From Heterocephalus glaber (Eukaryota; Chordata; Mammalia; Rodentia; Bathyergidae), in the NCBI RefSeq assembly GCF_000247695.1, contig NW_004624742.1:10383162-10447161 (forward strand): 64,000 nt of DNA, given 5' to 3'. Below are positions 40,870-52,976 of this stretch, in pieces. How positions within the stretch are numbered: position 1 is the first letter of the stretch; every line of letters begins with the position of its first letter. Under the pieces are notes generated by a model. It did no database searches. It was given only the letters and a program-made list of their open reading frames with translations, and was not told where the DNA came from. Made by a program: the position numbers and the translations under genes.

Positions 40870-43480
40870 CTTAACAATTCTCTTACAAGGGGCTAATATC
40901 AAAATCTCCTGAATGGTATTCATCTCACCCATTGTGAATATGCGTTGTGGTTTGTTATCATGGAGTTCTTTATCCTAATATTTGCTCAAGGCAATTATCC
41001 AGTTTGTTGCAGGCATTAGATGTTATATTGCAAATCCTCTGTCTGCAAAAGAAAATGACAACAGCACTTGTCATGGTTTTATTGCAATCAGTATCTCATC
41101 TATTGTATCTACTGCACATCAAGACTTTCTGATGTTTAATACTCATCCTCCTCCCCCCTTACACAAACCAAATGGGCTTCATAAAAGGCTCAAGATTCAT
41201 GGCTCTTACATTAAAAAAAACAAACAAACAAAACTGGTGTGCCTATTTAAGTACTGTTAACAAAATTATTAAGAAATAAACATTATTTCTCTGGGATAGC
41301 CAAAATATTGCATCATGATTATAACATGAATGTATACATAGTTTCCTGGTTGCTGACAGAAGTTAGAGAACTTAACACCAGGAAGGTCTCAGAAAGGATG
41401 CATAATCCATTGGGTTTCTCCCTGGACAGAGCAACATGACAAGCCTCCCTCGGTTCTCTGTGTGGGTACTCAATGGAGCAGATTCCACCCACTGAACTTA
41501 CAGTTTTAATTTTTTTGAAGGGAACGATGTCTCTTGTTCAATCTGCCAAGTCAAGATATAAAAACTGAAACAGAAATTCCCCACAGCCTTCCCACGAAGG
41601 ACATCATGATGTTTGGTGAGATAGGCAAAGGAAGGTGGAAATGTGGGTGCTGCAATGTGCTGGGTTGTGGCACTGCCCCTCTGGATTACAAGGCAGACAC
41701 GAATCTCTTGAAGTGTTGGAGTCCAAGGGAAGCTGCTTCACACTCACTAAACCAATACTAAAATGTTTTGAAGACACACTAAAGCTTAATGGGTGAGGTT
41801 TCCACTGGTTGGAAGCTTCTGTTACTATGGAGAGGGACTGTGTGAAAACAGAGCAATGCCACAGGGGAAAGGGAGCACCATTAGGAAGAGTCGTGCCGTG
41901 CACAGCAAACACACAACAAGGAGCCTTCTGTACCTTGGGAGCACCTGGAATGATGATGATGGAACCGAGGGAGACCGTGTTAGTACCGAAAGCTCTTTGA
42001 TCGCTTAGTGCCTTTTGGTTGAATCAGACTTCTTGATTCACTTTCCTCCCTGAACCTACTGCAGATCAAACCCTGTAGGACCAGCCCTTGTCCTCCTCAT
42101 TCTTCCAGCCATTGCTCAGCTGCCAAGGGCCATACCAGACATCCTAGGGTACATAGACTGGCGATCAGTGTGCATGTGCTGCTACCACAGGCCTTCATGG
42201 CAAGTTCCCTCACACTCTCTGTGCCTGTGGCCTCAGACCCATCATCAGGCCCAGGACCTTGCCAGTGATTTCAGTTCTCAGTGCCTACTCAGTGGTGGTC
42301 TTGATTAGTCTTATTACACTGTCCTTTCCTACGAGGTGAAGCCCTGCATTTAAAGGATTTCAGCCTCCGGACTTCCCTGACTGTTCATCTTCTAGTGCCC
42401 TGGGCCGTCTGGCAGCCATTCTGGTTTGTTGGGGCTGTGCACCAAGGGAAAAAGCTGGTTCACCCCAGCACCATGAGACACAAGCTTTCTGATGCTATTC
42501 TGTGCTGCAAGACTTTGGGAGTGGCTGAGCCATTGGCCCCTTGGGTGCCTTTCTAACCCATACTGTTGAGTCATCTGAATCATTGCTGTTGGCTCAGCAA
42601 CAGTTTAATACTCTGAAATTTATCAGGAGTATTCAGACTCTCGGCCTGAGATTTATAATGTTTTTTTAGAACAGATAACGTATTTTTAAGTTAAAAAGTA
42701 AAACAGCATAATTATTCTTCTACAGAATGGACAGGCCTCTGCAGATCCAGATGAAGAAGGCTAGGGTTTAAGTTTTCTGTGTACTTTGTGTCCCTGGGCC
42801 TCACATGGTCTTCCTTCTATTACCATCCCTCTACCCCTTTTAATCAGACTGCATCAACTCAAGCTTGCTCCTCCTTGGCCTTCTCTGACCACCCCAAGAA
42901 CTATCGGTCATGGCCCTTGTTGCCCTGTCCTGTGATCACCAATGCTCCCCCTGGCCTCACTCATGACACACGGTCCTGGTAGCAGAGACCACGAGCCCCT
43001 CGTGCCAGGCAGAGCATCCAACACTTTCTAGACAGACTGGACCCCATCCTAAGCAGAACACACTGGCTCTCTGCCTGCCCCCGCCACTACTGGCTTAGTG
43101 AGCCGAGCTGAACCGGAAGTCGGCCACACCTCTCTCTTTCTCTTGACAGAGGAGGCTTTTCGGTAACCTCAGCCTGAGGCGAGGCCTTGTGTTAAATTCA
43201 CTTCTGAGACCTCCACTTTCTGACCACGGGACCTCCTGTGATCCCTTTTAGCTCTTGCTCAATCCCAAAGTCTCAGAAATTGGACACCGAAAACAGAGAC
43301 TCATTTTCTTAAGAGAATAAAGTAGTAACAGAAAAAAAAAAGAGAGAGAGAGAACAAAAGTAGTTTTGCCTTCAGTACATTCAAAAAGCCCTATAGACAC
43401 AATCCCAGTTCATGGATCTTCCCTCCACCACTTTTCTATGGCAGGTCAGTGCCCCAGAAGGAGATTTGTCACTTTGGATC
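40870..43480. other. Single-copy noncoding block
   Basis: No exon or named repeat recognised. The plus-strand AT-rich part up to 41,350 gives way to mixed composition. A GA-rich low-complexity piece lies at 43,330-43,353. Confidence 0.45.
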
Positions 43481-43489
43481 CAGCATCTA

Positions 43490-43612
43490 ATGCGCTGTTC
43501 GGTCTCTCAGTCCAGACCCCGCATCTTGCATCTGAGGGCACTGAGAGGCGGGAGACCCAGTGCTGCCCCGTGCCGATGCTCTGTCCACTGTGCCACCCAG
43601 CCTCCTGTGAAC
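43490..43612 (-). mobile_element. Possible ancient tRNA-derived SINE
   Basis: The plus strand reads GATGCTCTGTCCACTGTGCCAC, which reversed resembles a tRNA-type A box (GTGGCACAGTGGACAGAGC). An associated B box is not clear, so this is a weak call. Confidence 0.3.
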
Positions 43613-44207
43613 TGAAGACATTTGTGAGTCACCCTTTTATTCATTCCTCCTTGCAGACACGAGAGCACGCTTGCTTCTTGGTTTCTTTTTTCCAAGATCT
43701 ATAGACTGCAATGTTATCCCAGCAATTGTCTGGTAACTCAAAACCTACCAGCCACTCAAAACTAACCCATGGTCCTAACTTCTCTGTTGTCACCTCTCAC
43801 TGAGACCATGGCTGAGCCATTGGTGAGGGGATTTACAATTTACTGCGCAACTACAGTGTGTGTCCCTCAGCCTCAGGGCAGCCAGTGATAAAGGAAAGGT
43901 CCTTGCTGACATGCAGTATTGACGGAGCAGCCACACAAACCACACTCAATACCTCTCTGAACCAGATGCCTGCATGCTTTCGGGGCAATGTAATGCGACT
44001 ACCGTTATTTCTCGAACCATCTTCTCCATAATCCACCACCATTCGTGGTTTAGTTAATAAGCTAGCAGGTATCTGTTCCAGACAGAGAACAATCTGCAAA
44101 TCAGAAGCTTCTCAAATGGACTGGAAATGGGTGGTTTCATTGTATGCATTCCTAGTCACCTTGCTAATAGAGCCCACATTTGAGAAATGCCATTAAATGT
44201 TCTGTTC
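43613..44207. other. Unassigned noncoding block
   Basis: Mixed composition, no exon or repeat that I can name. Confidence 0.4.
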
Positions 44208-44217
44208 AAGAAACACA

Positions 44218-44303
44218 GGGCCAGGGATTTAGCTCAGTGGTTCCGCCAACTGCCTCGAAAGCGCAAGGACCTGAGTTTGAACCCTGGTACCAAAAAAAAG
44301 AAA
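44218..44303 (+). mobile_element. ID-type SINE (young subfamily)
   Basis: A copy close to consensus (GGCCAGGGATTTAGCTCAG head, GGTACC before the A tail). Duplication AAGAAACACA at 44,208-44,217 and 44,304-44,313. Confidence 0.9.
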
Positions 44304-44313
44304 AAGAAACACA

Positions 44314-45540
44314 AGCACCCCTAAATGTGGCCTCTCTACCCCAGCCCCTCTCTGCCGCGTTTCCATCCTTGAGGCACATTTTTAACTTATAGAAATGCGG
44401 CAGGAGAGAGTTAGACTGTTTTGTATGATGCAGTACAGCCTGTTCAACTTTTGCATAGCAATTCAGCAAACACAGTTTTAAGCATTCAATTCTACTTCTA
44501 CAGCTTCTTAAAATTCCCTGCAATATAATTATACTGATGGGAATGCAGAAAGATAATTGCTTTTAGAGGAAAGTTTCTCCTTTGTTCCATGTTCATCTGG
44601 CTTCCAGAAATGGAACGAGAGCCCTTGAACAGCAGAAATACGCATCCATGTGTCTCTAGTTATCATTTATTTACAAAGATAGACCTTGACAAATGTAATT
44701 TGTTCAATAAAATTAAAAGGATGCACGATAATTCACTTAGACAAAGAGACTTGAAAGGGGACGTCATCGGCAGCCGTGCCGTCCATCATTCCAAATGATC
44801 AGCTGACTTTGAAGAAGTGGCAGGTGTTCCCCTTTTGGAATCCAGCATTGAAATAGTATTTAGAAGGAGGAAAGAAAGAAAAAGAGCTAGGAATTGGAGC
44901 AATTCTTTATTCAGGCAATAATTATACAAATTAGATCTATGAAAGCCAGAGAATGACTGTGCCTTGAACCCTGTCTGTGTGCATAGAACAATGGGGAAAT
45001 TAATAATTAAATCTATTACATATGCTCATAATTCAATACAAAAGATACCTCAGTAGTTCAAACACTCTTGTATTTTCATTTGAATAAGGCTTTCACACAT
45101 TCTCCTCATTATATATGTATTATATTTTAAATTTAACAGCTTATTTTGTTGCCTTTATGTTTGAATTAATAAGGGCACACTTTAATGCACTAATGGGGAA
45201 TTGCATGAGCCGGCTTTGCAGACATAACTTTGAAAAATCTCTGGTTTCCCAAGGGTGAAATCAATTTGCCCATAACGTGTTGTCTAACAGACACATCTGG
45301 AATCTTGGAAGAAAAGCTCCCCTCTACAAGCTTCTGATTTGGGGCTCTGTATTTGAAAGAGTATCCCAGAGCAGAAACCTTTGCTACATCGAACAGACCG
45401 ATCAAGATCGTCTTCAGGATCTGGCAGTCTCTGGGCCAACTAACATGATTTCCACGCTTGACCCATGTCATTTTTCCAGGGAGCAAAAACAATTTTCCTA
45501 TGAAAAAGTAAGGGTTTATTTTTAATCCAATAATTCATAT
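44314..45540. other. AT-rich single-copy block, candidate conserved noncoding DNA
   Basis: No repeats recognised. 44,580-44,830 and 44,900-45,260 are dense in ATTA, TAAT and TTTGCAT-like words and have few CpGs apart from GACGTCATCGGCAGCCGTGC at 44,760-44,780. The texture suggests enhancer sequence; conservation is not tested. Confidence 0.35.
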
Positions 45541-48150
45541 ATTCTCCACCCCTTCCCCTCCTACTTCCCTCCCTTCCTCCTTTCCTCTCCACCTCTGCCT
45601 CTCTTCAAATCCCTATTTTTAACTCTTCTTGCTACCTCTGAGCCATAAAGAGTGGGGAAGACAAAGAAATTACAGACTAAAGGGACAGAGAGAGAAAAGT
45701 ATATCTCACAATGGCTCTGGGGAGGGTCCCCAGGACTGCAGAGTGCTGATGAACAGCACCAGATTCCAGGCATTCAAGGATGAGGGACCTTGGTTGAACT
45801 GAATCACTGAAGTCTCAGGGAGCGAAATGAGTTCCCAAAAATGGGTTCTCAATTTCATACAAAATAGAGCGATTCCACTGCAAGACTGAACCGAAAGGTT
45901 ATACAGCAATGAGAACCAGCCATCCAACTGCAAGCCCAAAAAGCCAGGGCTCTGAGAAGGAAGGACAGGAAGCCCCATCAATGGCTGCCACTTCCGTGCA
46001 AAGCAGCTGTCAGGGCACCAGGGCTGCCCAGGCACACATGGACCCACTTGCCACCGCTGCCACTGCTGTATGACAAGGAGTTTTGTGCCTTCGGAAGAAC
46101 GCCAAATCCAATGATGCTAATTGCATTGCAGATTTCTAGCATCATTAGCAATTCTTAAAATTACATTCTCCCTACTCAAGTTCTCTATTTGCAGCCTGGA
46201 GAACGGAGGGGCAGGTCTCTAAAGGGGATATAGGTTACAGAGAAATTCAATTGGACACGTTGGCTTCAGGTGTGCAGGTGGAGGCTGGTCGGCAGGGATT
46301 CACAGCCCAGGAAAAATGCTTGTTTGTCTTATTTTAAATGCTGATTGCCGGGAGAATAAACAAAACCTGCAGCTAAATGGGCCTTAAAGGAACACTGGGA
46401 ATTTTGGGAAGAAAAAAGCCTTACCGAGTAACAGTTGGAACTAGCCCTGTGGGTCCCATGGTGACAAGCACCATCCAACCACCCCGAGCGATGGAGTGAC
46501 TTGCACTCGAAATAGTTGGTGCAGAAATAACCACTCTCCTTTTGTTTGTTTGTATTTAAAACAAATGAGGAAAATCCAGATGAATTGTTGTTTTTGCTTT
46601 GTTTGTTTGTTTCCTTAAAGAGAACATATTTGCTCATTAGGAAAGCTGTCTAGAAACAAAAGCCTGAAGTCCATGTCTCTCCTGAGCTTCTCAAGGACAG
46701 ACTGCCCAGCCTTCCCCATCCCAGGCATGGCAGAAGTGTGTGGAAGAGGGCGGAGCTGAGAGGACACAGGTCAGAAGCTCCTGGCCATGGGGCAGGGCTT
46801 TTCCATGCTGGAGTCAGGACTTCCGCACTGGAGTGATTGAGAGGCCACCAACCCTTCCGGGGTGGCCTCTACTCTGGATCTGGCACAGAAAAGGGGCTGC
46901 ATGGGTATTTTTTCCAATATTTTATTCTATGTAATTAAATTGCCAAATATATATATTAGAGAGAGAGAGAAGACTCAAGCGCATATATACATGCACACTT
47001 ACAAATATGTATTATATATAAAGCCCTATGCATAAGCACACCCTGTGTATAGCTTCTAATTGGGCTGTCTTCTCAAAATAATTAAGGCAGTTTTAATGAA
47101 ATACAGTTTAAGGTGGCTGGCAAGCAAAGGAGCTGTCCTTCGCAGAGCATTACTGAACTGAGTCATCCGAGCTTGGGGATGGCTGGCTGCCTCAGCCACT
47201 CTGAAGGCATTAATAACCAAGCTGTTCTCCACTGAGGTCCAAAGACCAGAGGCTGAGGGACAGGAAGGGGAGAGCCATGAGCCCAGGCAGCTCCAGTCCA
47301 CCCTCTCAGACAGTCCTCAAGTAACAGTGACACTCCCAGTCCCAAGCTGGAAGAGGATTTGCCGCTCTCAGAAAGATCCCGGCAGGAATCCAACCCAGAC
47401 CTTTGGCTCTGCCTGTGGAACAGCAAGGTGACCTACAGTGCTTTCTGTAGCAACCAAGAGCGATGCTGGGAACTGGGGGAAGGGTGGCTGGAGTTTCTCT
47501 TTTGATGTCCTAGTTTCAACTGTATAGTGACTTGTCGACCCCATGAGAACAATAAGATAAACACAGGAGTACTGAAAGATGATAGTATTAATATTTAAAT
47601 TCTTAAAAGAATGATAGGCAGTCTCTAATAGCATATGGATAACGCTACAGAACAACACAGAACTTCTCTTTTGTTTTCAGCAGCAGGAGGAATATCTGGT
47701 TTGGTTTAGTCAAAGGGACGCTTTACCAGGTCTCCCATGAGAAATCTTTGCAAACTGTACCGACTTTGCCCCGGGCAGGGAGGACTTGCTTCCGCACACA
47801 GAGCCATTCCAGTGCAATGGTACAGCACCAATCCAGGTCTCAGAATATCTCCTGAAAGGCAGGAGCCTGTAAAAGAAGCCCCACTGTATGACTATAGAAG
47901 ACCATGTGCCCAGTGTCACAGTTTATCCCTTGTGGCTTGGTCACATCTTGAATCCCTCTAAGAGCTGCAGGAGAAAAAAATAAGCCAACTGCCCTTTCTT
48001 CCTACCTCGGAAAGGAGAGGTACATAAAATGAAAGAAAGCAACAAGAGCTCAGGGAAAGTTTCTCTTAATCCCACCTAAAGAGGAAAAAACAGGTGACTT
48101 GATTTCTGCAAGATCAGTCTGAAGTAAGACCAGAGCAGAGGGTCAGACTT
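45541..48150. other. Single-copy noncoding block
   Basis: CT-rich low complexity at 45,548-45,605 and TA/GA microsatellite at 46,947-46,972. A perfect 10-bp inverted repeat lies at 46,110-46,146. Frames up to 119 codons show no family motif. Confidence 0.45.
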
Positions 48151-48154
48151 GACA

Positions 48155-48290
48155 ATAACAGCTGTGGTTTACTGAGACAGGCAGCACTTTATCTATGTAA
48201 TAGTTCCTAATCCGCCTATGAGGTAGGTAACAGTATTCCCGTTTTATAGAGCAAGACTCAGAGGCTGGAGGAGTTCAGCACCTTGACCAT
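48155..48290 (-). mobile_element. MIR SINE, reversed
   Basis: Reversed MIR phrases in order: AGCTGTGGTTTACTGAGACAG, CACTTTATCTATGTAATAG, CCGCCTATGAGGTAGGTAAC, TCCCGTTTTATAGAGCAAG. It lies just outside the CpG island. Confidence 0.65.
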
Positions 48291-48770
48291 CACAGTCCTA
48301 GAGCTCTCAGTGGACAGAGGAAGGCACAGGCAGAGTTCCAATTCTTGACCTTCCTGCTCCTCCCACGCCCTCTCCTCTGCCAGCCCTTGGTGGTCTGTCC
48401 GGGTCTCCTGGGCCTCACAGCCTGAGCTCCAGCTGGAATTTCCCTCTGCTTCCCAGGCTGCTCTCCCAGGGGTCAGCGATTTGAGAAGCAATTGGGAACC
48501 TCTATGGATCCTGAGGAGGGGACACGGCGTGGGCCGCAGGTGCAGGCCCGGGGTCGCGGGGCCAGGGACATCTGTGTCCAGGGCGCACCCGGTGGAGCCG
48601 CGCGGTAACCCTCGCACCCCACGGTCACCACGCGGCCTCTCCGGGCAGCCCCGGAGCCCCTGACACAGGCATCACCTAGATGTCTGCAGCCTCTGAAAAA
48701 TGGATGGGAGGCGTGCAGCACCCCAAAGCCTGGTGCCGACACCCCCGGAAGCAAATGAGTCATTAGTAAC

Positions 48771-48803
48771 GGGGCGGGGGGGGGGCGGAGGAGGGGGCGG
48801 GGG
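48771..48803 (+). other. G-quadruplex-like G tract
   Basis: G4-C-G10-CGGAGGA-G5-C-G5 within 33 bases: four or more G runs with short loops, inside the CpG island and next to the AP-1 site. It also contains overlapping GC boxes. Confidence 0.6.
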
Positions 48804-49030
48804 TGGCGACTGACTGGCAGCAAACCAGCTCGGCCCTTTGGGGTTCAGACGCTGAACTGGAGGCTCCTGGCACCAACTGGGAACGATCCCCAGCGCCCTG
48901 CAGGGCAGCCTCGGGCCTTCCCGGGAGAGGAGCGGCGATCTTGTGCGAGGACCGGGCCTGGGGGACCGCCTGCAACCCCGACCTCGGGGGAGAGCCACAC
49001 AATTCCGCGCCTCGCCGCTAGGATGTTCCT

Positions 49031-49049
49031 GTGGCGCCACCTAGTGTCC
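49031..49049 (-). promoter_or_regulatory. CTCF-like motif in the CpG island
   Basis: On the minus strand the sequence reads ACACTAGGTGGCGCCAC, close to the CTCF core CCACTAGGGGGCGC with one or two differences. Its position in a CpG island fits a promoter-proximal or boundary site. Confidence 0.5.
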
Positions 49050-49160
49050 GAGGCCCAGACGACGCCTGGCGCGGGCTGCAGGGACTGGCTGAGGCCGGTC
49101 TTGGGGACCTGGGACTCGGGCCCAGTCATGGATAGACCGGTCATCCTAGGGAGGGGGGAC

Positions 49161-49614
49161 TCCTGGCGGGTCAACGACACCCGTACACTGGGCAAAAGTC
49201 CCCCTAGACCGCTCTTCGTGCTGCCACCAAACCTAAATAGAAAATCTGCCAGAATGAACGGAAGAAATGACTCTCCCTTTCTATGAGACGTCCATGAGGT
49301 GATGTCTGGTTTTTCCTAAATACAATGGCAAGTGGATTATTAATTCATCCAGAAAAAATATAGATCCTGTCATCGTATAAACATGAGTCCCCGCGCAGAA
49401 CTGAGCCTCGAACCATCTGGAGGCGCTGCGTGGGACTCAGAGCAGCTTAACTTTGTACTTCATGGCTCCTGAGGACCTCCTGAGGAGAATATTCCGCAGC
49501 GCAATGGCAATGGCCGGAGAAGCTCCGGGAGGCGGGGTGCGGAAGCGTCGCCGCTACTGGCTGTGCTCCTGAGTATCTGTAGGACCTTGACGGGGGAAAC
49601 AGTTTTTTACCTCT
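49161..49614. other. CpG-island shore, noncoding
   Basis: AT-rich sequence at 49,250-49,380 separates the main island from a small CpG-rich patch (GGAAGCGTCGCCGC near 49,540). No exon with splice signals could be defended. Confidence 0.4.
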
Positions 49615-49700
49615 CACAACAATGCTGTGAGGTCCAGATTACTGTTCCCGTGTGATAGATGAGGAAACAGGGACTCCGGGAGGCCACCCAAGGTCAGCGG
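49615..49700 (-). mobile_element. MIR SINE fragment, reversed
   Basis: ACAATGCTGTGAGGTCCAG, ATTACTGTTCCCGTGTGATAG, ATGAGGAAACAGGGAC and CCACCCAAGGTCA correspond to the reversed MIR core. Confidence 0.6.
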
Positions 49701-51033
49701 CCACACCGCATCTGCCCACCTCTCACAAGCGCGGTCCCCGGGAGACACGGAAGGGGCTGTCCCAAGTGGTCACTGGGTCACTTCCGGGTGCAAAAAACTG
49801 CGATTCCAAGGTTTCACTGGTCCCTTAAAACCCAGTTTCAGTGCTCACAAACCCTAGTCGTGATAACAAAAGGGCCTTTAAAAAGGATTTATCCACCTAT
49901 AAAAACCATTGGATTTTATTTTCAGCTATGGGCAAAAGAACACCAAAACAAATGTGTTGGAACATAAAATCCCCTTTAAAATTTAGGACAGTGAGGAAAG
50001 AGGAGAAAATCTGCTCAGGGAGGGGAATGATGACCACGAAGTCTGAGGCTGAAACTAGACTGCAGGGTAGTGCTTATCTGGAGCCTCTGGCTTCCCGGGG
50101 GATAATTGCCTTCTGACAATTGTTTAGACTTGATAAATTCACGAAATCGTGCAGCCAACAGTTTATCTGGCTACCAGAGCAGATCTGGACAGAACTAGAT
50201 GAAGGAGTCCGGCACATTTGCAATAACCTCAAAGATAAAACTTCCTGTCTGAGACAGTTTCTCTTTCCTCCAGGGTCACGTTGCCCAGTAACTGCCACCT
50301 TCAAAAGCAGGAAGGGGTGGCACTTTAGCAGAGAGCTCAGAGTGGGCCTTGCTTGTCTGGAACTCACTCTCCCCACTGACCCCGGATAGGTCACCTGAGA
50401 ATAAGCAGTCACTCTGCCCCTGTCGGAAAGCTTGGGGAAACATCCAGGCAAAGAAAGTGAGGAACTGAGTGACCAGATCCCAAAGCCAAGGTCACCTAAC
50501 GCTGAGGTCACTGTTTTTCTCAAGGGCTCTTCCTCTACCTACAAGGACAGGCTGAAGCAATTTCAAATCTGCTCAGCAAAGATAAGACTGTGAACTGCAG
50601 CTCAGAGGACCTCGGAGCCTGCTGGACCACAAACGCGCCATGTGACCAAAAGCAGGTTAAACTTCCCTCGGCCAACCTGGGTTACCTCAATGCCAAAGTC
50701 GGTGGTTTGAGCCAAATAACCTCTGGGACCTTCTGGAGTTATTTTATGGGCCTGAATCAAACCAGCAGTACCCTTTATGGTTCAGAAGAGGCCCGAGGTT
50801 TCACTGGAGCACCACGTCCCTCAGTTAGGTTCTGTCTCTACACACACACACACCCACACACACCCACACACACACCTCTTGCTCTCTGGCCACAGCCCTC
50901 CGCCTCAACGCCTTCCTAACTGCCACGCTGACTGAGGAGCACAGAAGAGACCCTCACCACAGAAAGCAGCCCACCCTGGGAGGGCCAGGCTCATGGAGTC
51001 CCTCTGGGACACCGTTTATCCTCCATCTGTCAT
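49701..51033. other. Noncoding block
   Basis: No exon recognised. CA-rich microsatellite with CCC interruptions at 50,840-50,876. Frames at 50,074-50,523 (minus, 149 codons) and 50,590-50,919 (plus) lack any family feature. Confidence 0.45.
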
Positions 51034-51046
51034 CAAGAAGTGAAGC

Positions 51047-51134
51047 GAGGCAGAGGTGTAGCTCCATGGTGGAACATTTGGCAATCAAGCTTGAGGCCTT
51101 GGGTTTGATCCCCAGCACCACAAAAAAAGAAAAA
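51047..51134 (+). mobile_element. Older ID-like SINE
   Basis: GGTGTAGCTCCATGGTGGAAC (A box region) and GGTTTGATCCCCAGCACC (B box and end) with an A-rich tail. Duplication CAAGAAGTGAAGC at 51,034-51,046 returns as CAAGAAGAGAAGC at 51,135-51,147, one mismatch in 13. Confidence 0.75.
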
Positions 51135-51147
51135 CAAGAAGAGAAGC

Positions 51148-52704
51148 CATTTGTTGTACATCCCCTCCTCCTACTCTTCTGTTCTCAAAATGTCCTGATG
51201 GAAGATGGTGGGGTCTTCCTCAAGCAAGATCACTGCAGGTCAAATTCCCAGCAGCGCTCCAGCATCCCCACCCTCCCTCACCCTCCAACTCGGGAGCAGT
51301 TGAACAGGACAGCAACCAAGAGGGATCTTTTACCGCCCTTAAGTTCTGACCTAACAGTCTCTTTTTAAAAATTCCTTCACGGGCTTCTTGAGGACCCAGG
51401 ACTGAGCTATATTCCATGGAAAGAACTTTCCAAGGAAAGAAATAAAGCAGTTTTTCTGAGACTTTTCTCACTTTGGGTAGCTGAGAGTGAGGAAGAGGCT
51501 CCTTTTGTGGAAGGAGAAGTCCAGAGCGTGGAGGTAGCCCCTCGTGGTGGCAGCATCATCTCTTCTTTCTGCGCTCCCCTCACAACAGTTACTAATTAGG
51601 TGCGGACACATTCAGTAAGTACAAGGCTCCCTGCATTTCTGCAGGGTACTAGGTTACAAAAGTCGGTGCCCTCAGAGGCTACCCACCCCACCCACCCTTC
51701 AGACCACCCCATGTCTTTCCACTTTCGCCTCTGCCCAGCCTCAGACCAAAGCCAGGGAGGGATCTAAGAGGTACCACTACACAAGCCCTTCTCCTGACCC
51801 CCAGCCCAGTGCCTCCATGTTCTGTCTTCCCTCTGGGCTGTGATTCATGGTAGATATTAGAAAGGAAATGGCATCCTTCAATTCTTTTTACCATTTCTCT
51901 TATCTTTACAGGGTTCTTATTAAGCAGTATCTTCAAACTTATTTATGTGATGTCACACGAGGAAGCAGTGCTGTCAATGGGACAACCTTCCATGAGCACT
52001 GAACTCAATATAAATAAGAGCCAAATAAATGCCACATTGTCTCCTTGAGGAATCTTCTCTAGTCCTGAAAGGAAGCACTGAAAGATGATCAGATAACAGC
52101 AGAGTCTGCAGATGAGGGGCAGAACAGCTCCTTTTTCCTCTTCTTCTCTGAAGTATTGGATCAGGGGATTCAGCTTGTTGCCAGGCATCACTTCCATGCG
52201 CTCTGAGAAGTGGGCACACAAAATGAAGGTGGGCCGCCCAAGGCCGAAGGGCCAAGTCATTACCCTTCACTTCACAATTTTATTGGCTCCTTTTTGCATG
52301 TTATAAAAGACACATACGTATATACGTCTTTTATTCCAGCTTTCATATTGAAAATGAAGGGGCAGGAGGAAATAGGGGAGGAGGAGAAGCCATCCCTGGA
52401 GCTCTCGGTGCCAAGTGCCAGGCTAGGAACTTGGTGTTTGTCCCAAGCTCTCCAGCCTTGGTCAGTGGGATGGGGTAGGGATCACCCTCTGCTTGTGCTT
52501 GACAGTGGCTCCAACTGCACCCACATGTGGTGTCTCTAAGGTCTGCCTGTCTCTCTGAAAGTTCTTTCCTCTCATTGAACAGGTCTTGCTTCACTCTCCT
52601 TTTCCCAATCGCCCTGTCCTATTTGTCGTGGTGTCCTCCACTCCCCATCCCATCCCCGCTCCTTCCACATCTCAAGACTCATTGAGTCTTGAGTCTCTTC
52701 CATC
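51148..52704. other. Unassigned noncoding block
   Basis: A run of CCCACC words at 51,683-51,700. No exon or repeat that I can name. Confidence 0.45.
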
Positions 52705-52711
52705 ACTATAA

Positions 52712-52976
52712 CATCATCTTCCATCACCATAACAAATACATGAGACAGTTATAACTAGAAAAGTGTTTTTGGCTCACAATTGTAGAGGTTTGGAAGCAAA
52801 AAAAAGAGAGGTAGAGATAGAGCCCCACAGTCCCTTTGACGGACCCCCAATGACCTAAAAGCCTTCCACTACCTCACCTCCTAAAGGCTCCACCACATTC
52901 CAGTAGCACCAAGCAGAGAACCCAGCCTTTGACACATGGACCTTTGGGAGCCACAAAAGATTCAAACTATAGCATT
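52712..52976 (-). mobile_element. Solo MaLR-type LTR (MT/MST-like)
   Basis: Plus-strand phrases CACCATAACAAATACATGAG, TTTTTGGCTCACAATTGTAG, CCCAATGACCTAAAAGCC, CACATGGACCTTTGGGAG and CAAACTATAGCA are the reverse of an MT/MST-style LTR. No interior sequence follows. It is related to, but distinct from, the LTRs at 38.6-40.9 kb. Confidence 0.7.

Larger units (their letters stand above)
48480..49160. promoter_or_regulatory. CpG island, candidate promoter or insulator
   Basis: About 680 bp with GC content well above the surroundings and frequent CpG. It contains a consensus AP-1 site TGAGTCAT at 48,756-48,763, several GC boxes in the G-rich tract 48,771-48,803, and a CTCF-like site at 49,031-49,049. 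There is no TATA box. Open frames on both strands across it reflect the lack of AT-rich stops and are not convincing exons. A second, smaller CpG-rich patch lies at about 49,390-49,580. If a gene or lncRNA starts in this window, this is where I would expect it. Confidence 0.6.

Noticed and set aside
48473..49195. Several overlapping Pro/Gly/Arg-rich frames on both strands
   Set aside because: They coincide with the CpG island, where stop codons are rare by composition; no splice-consistent exon was found.
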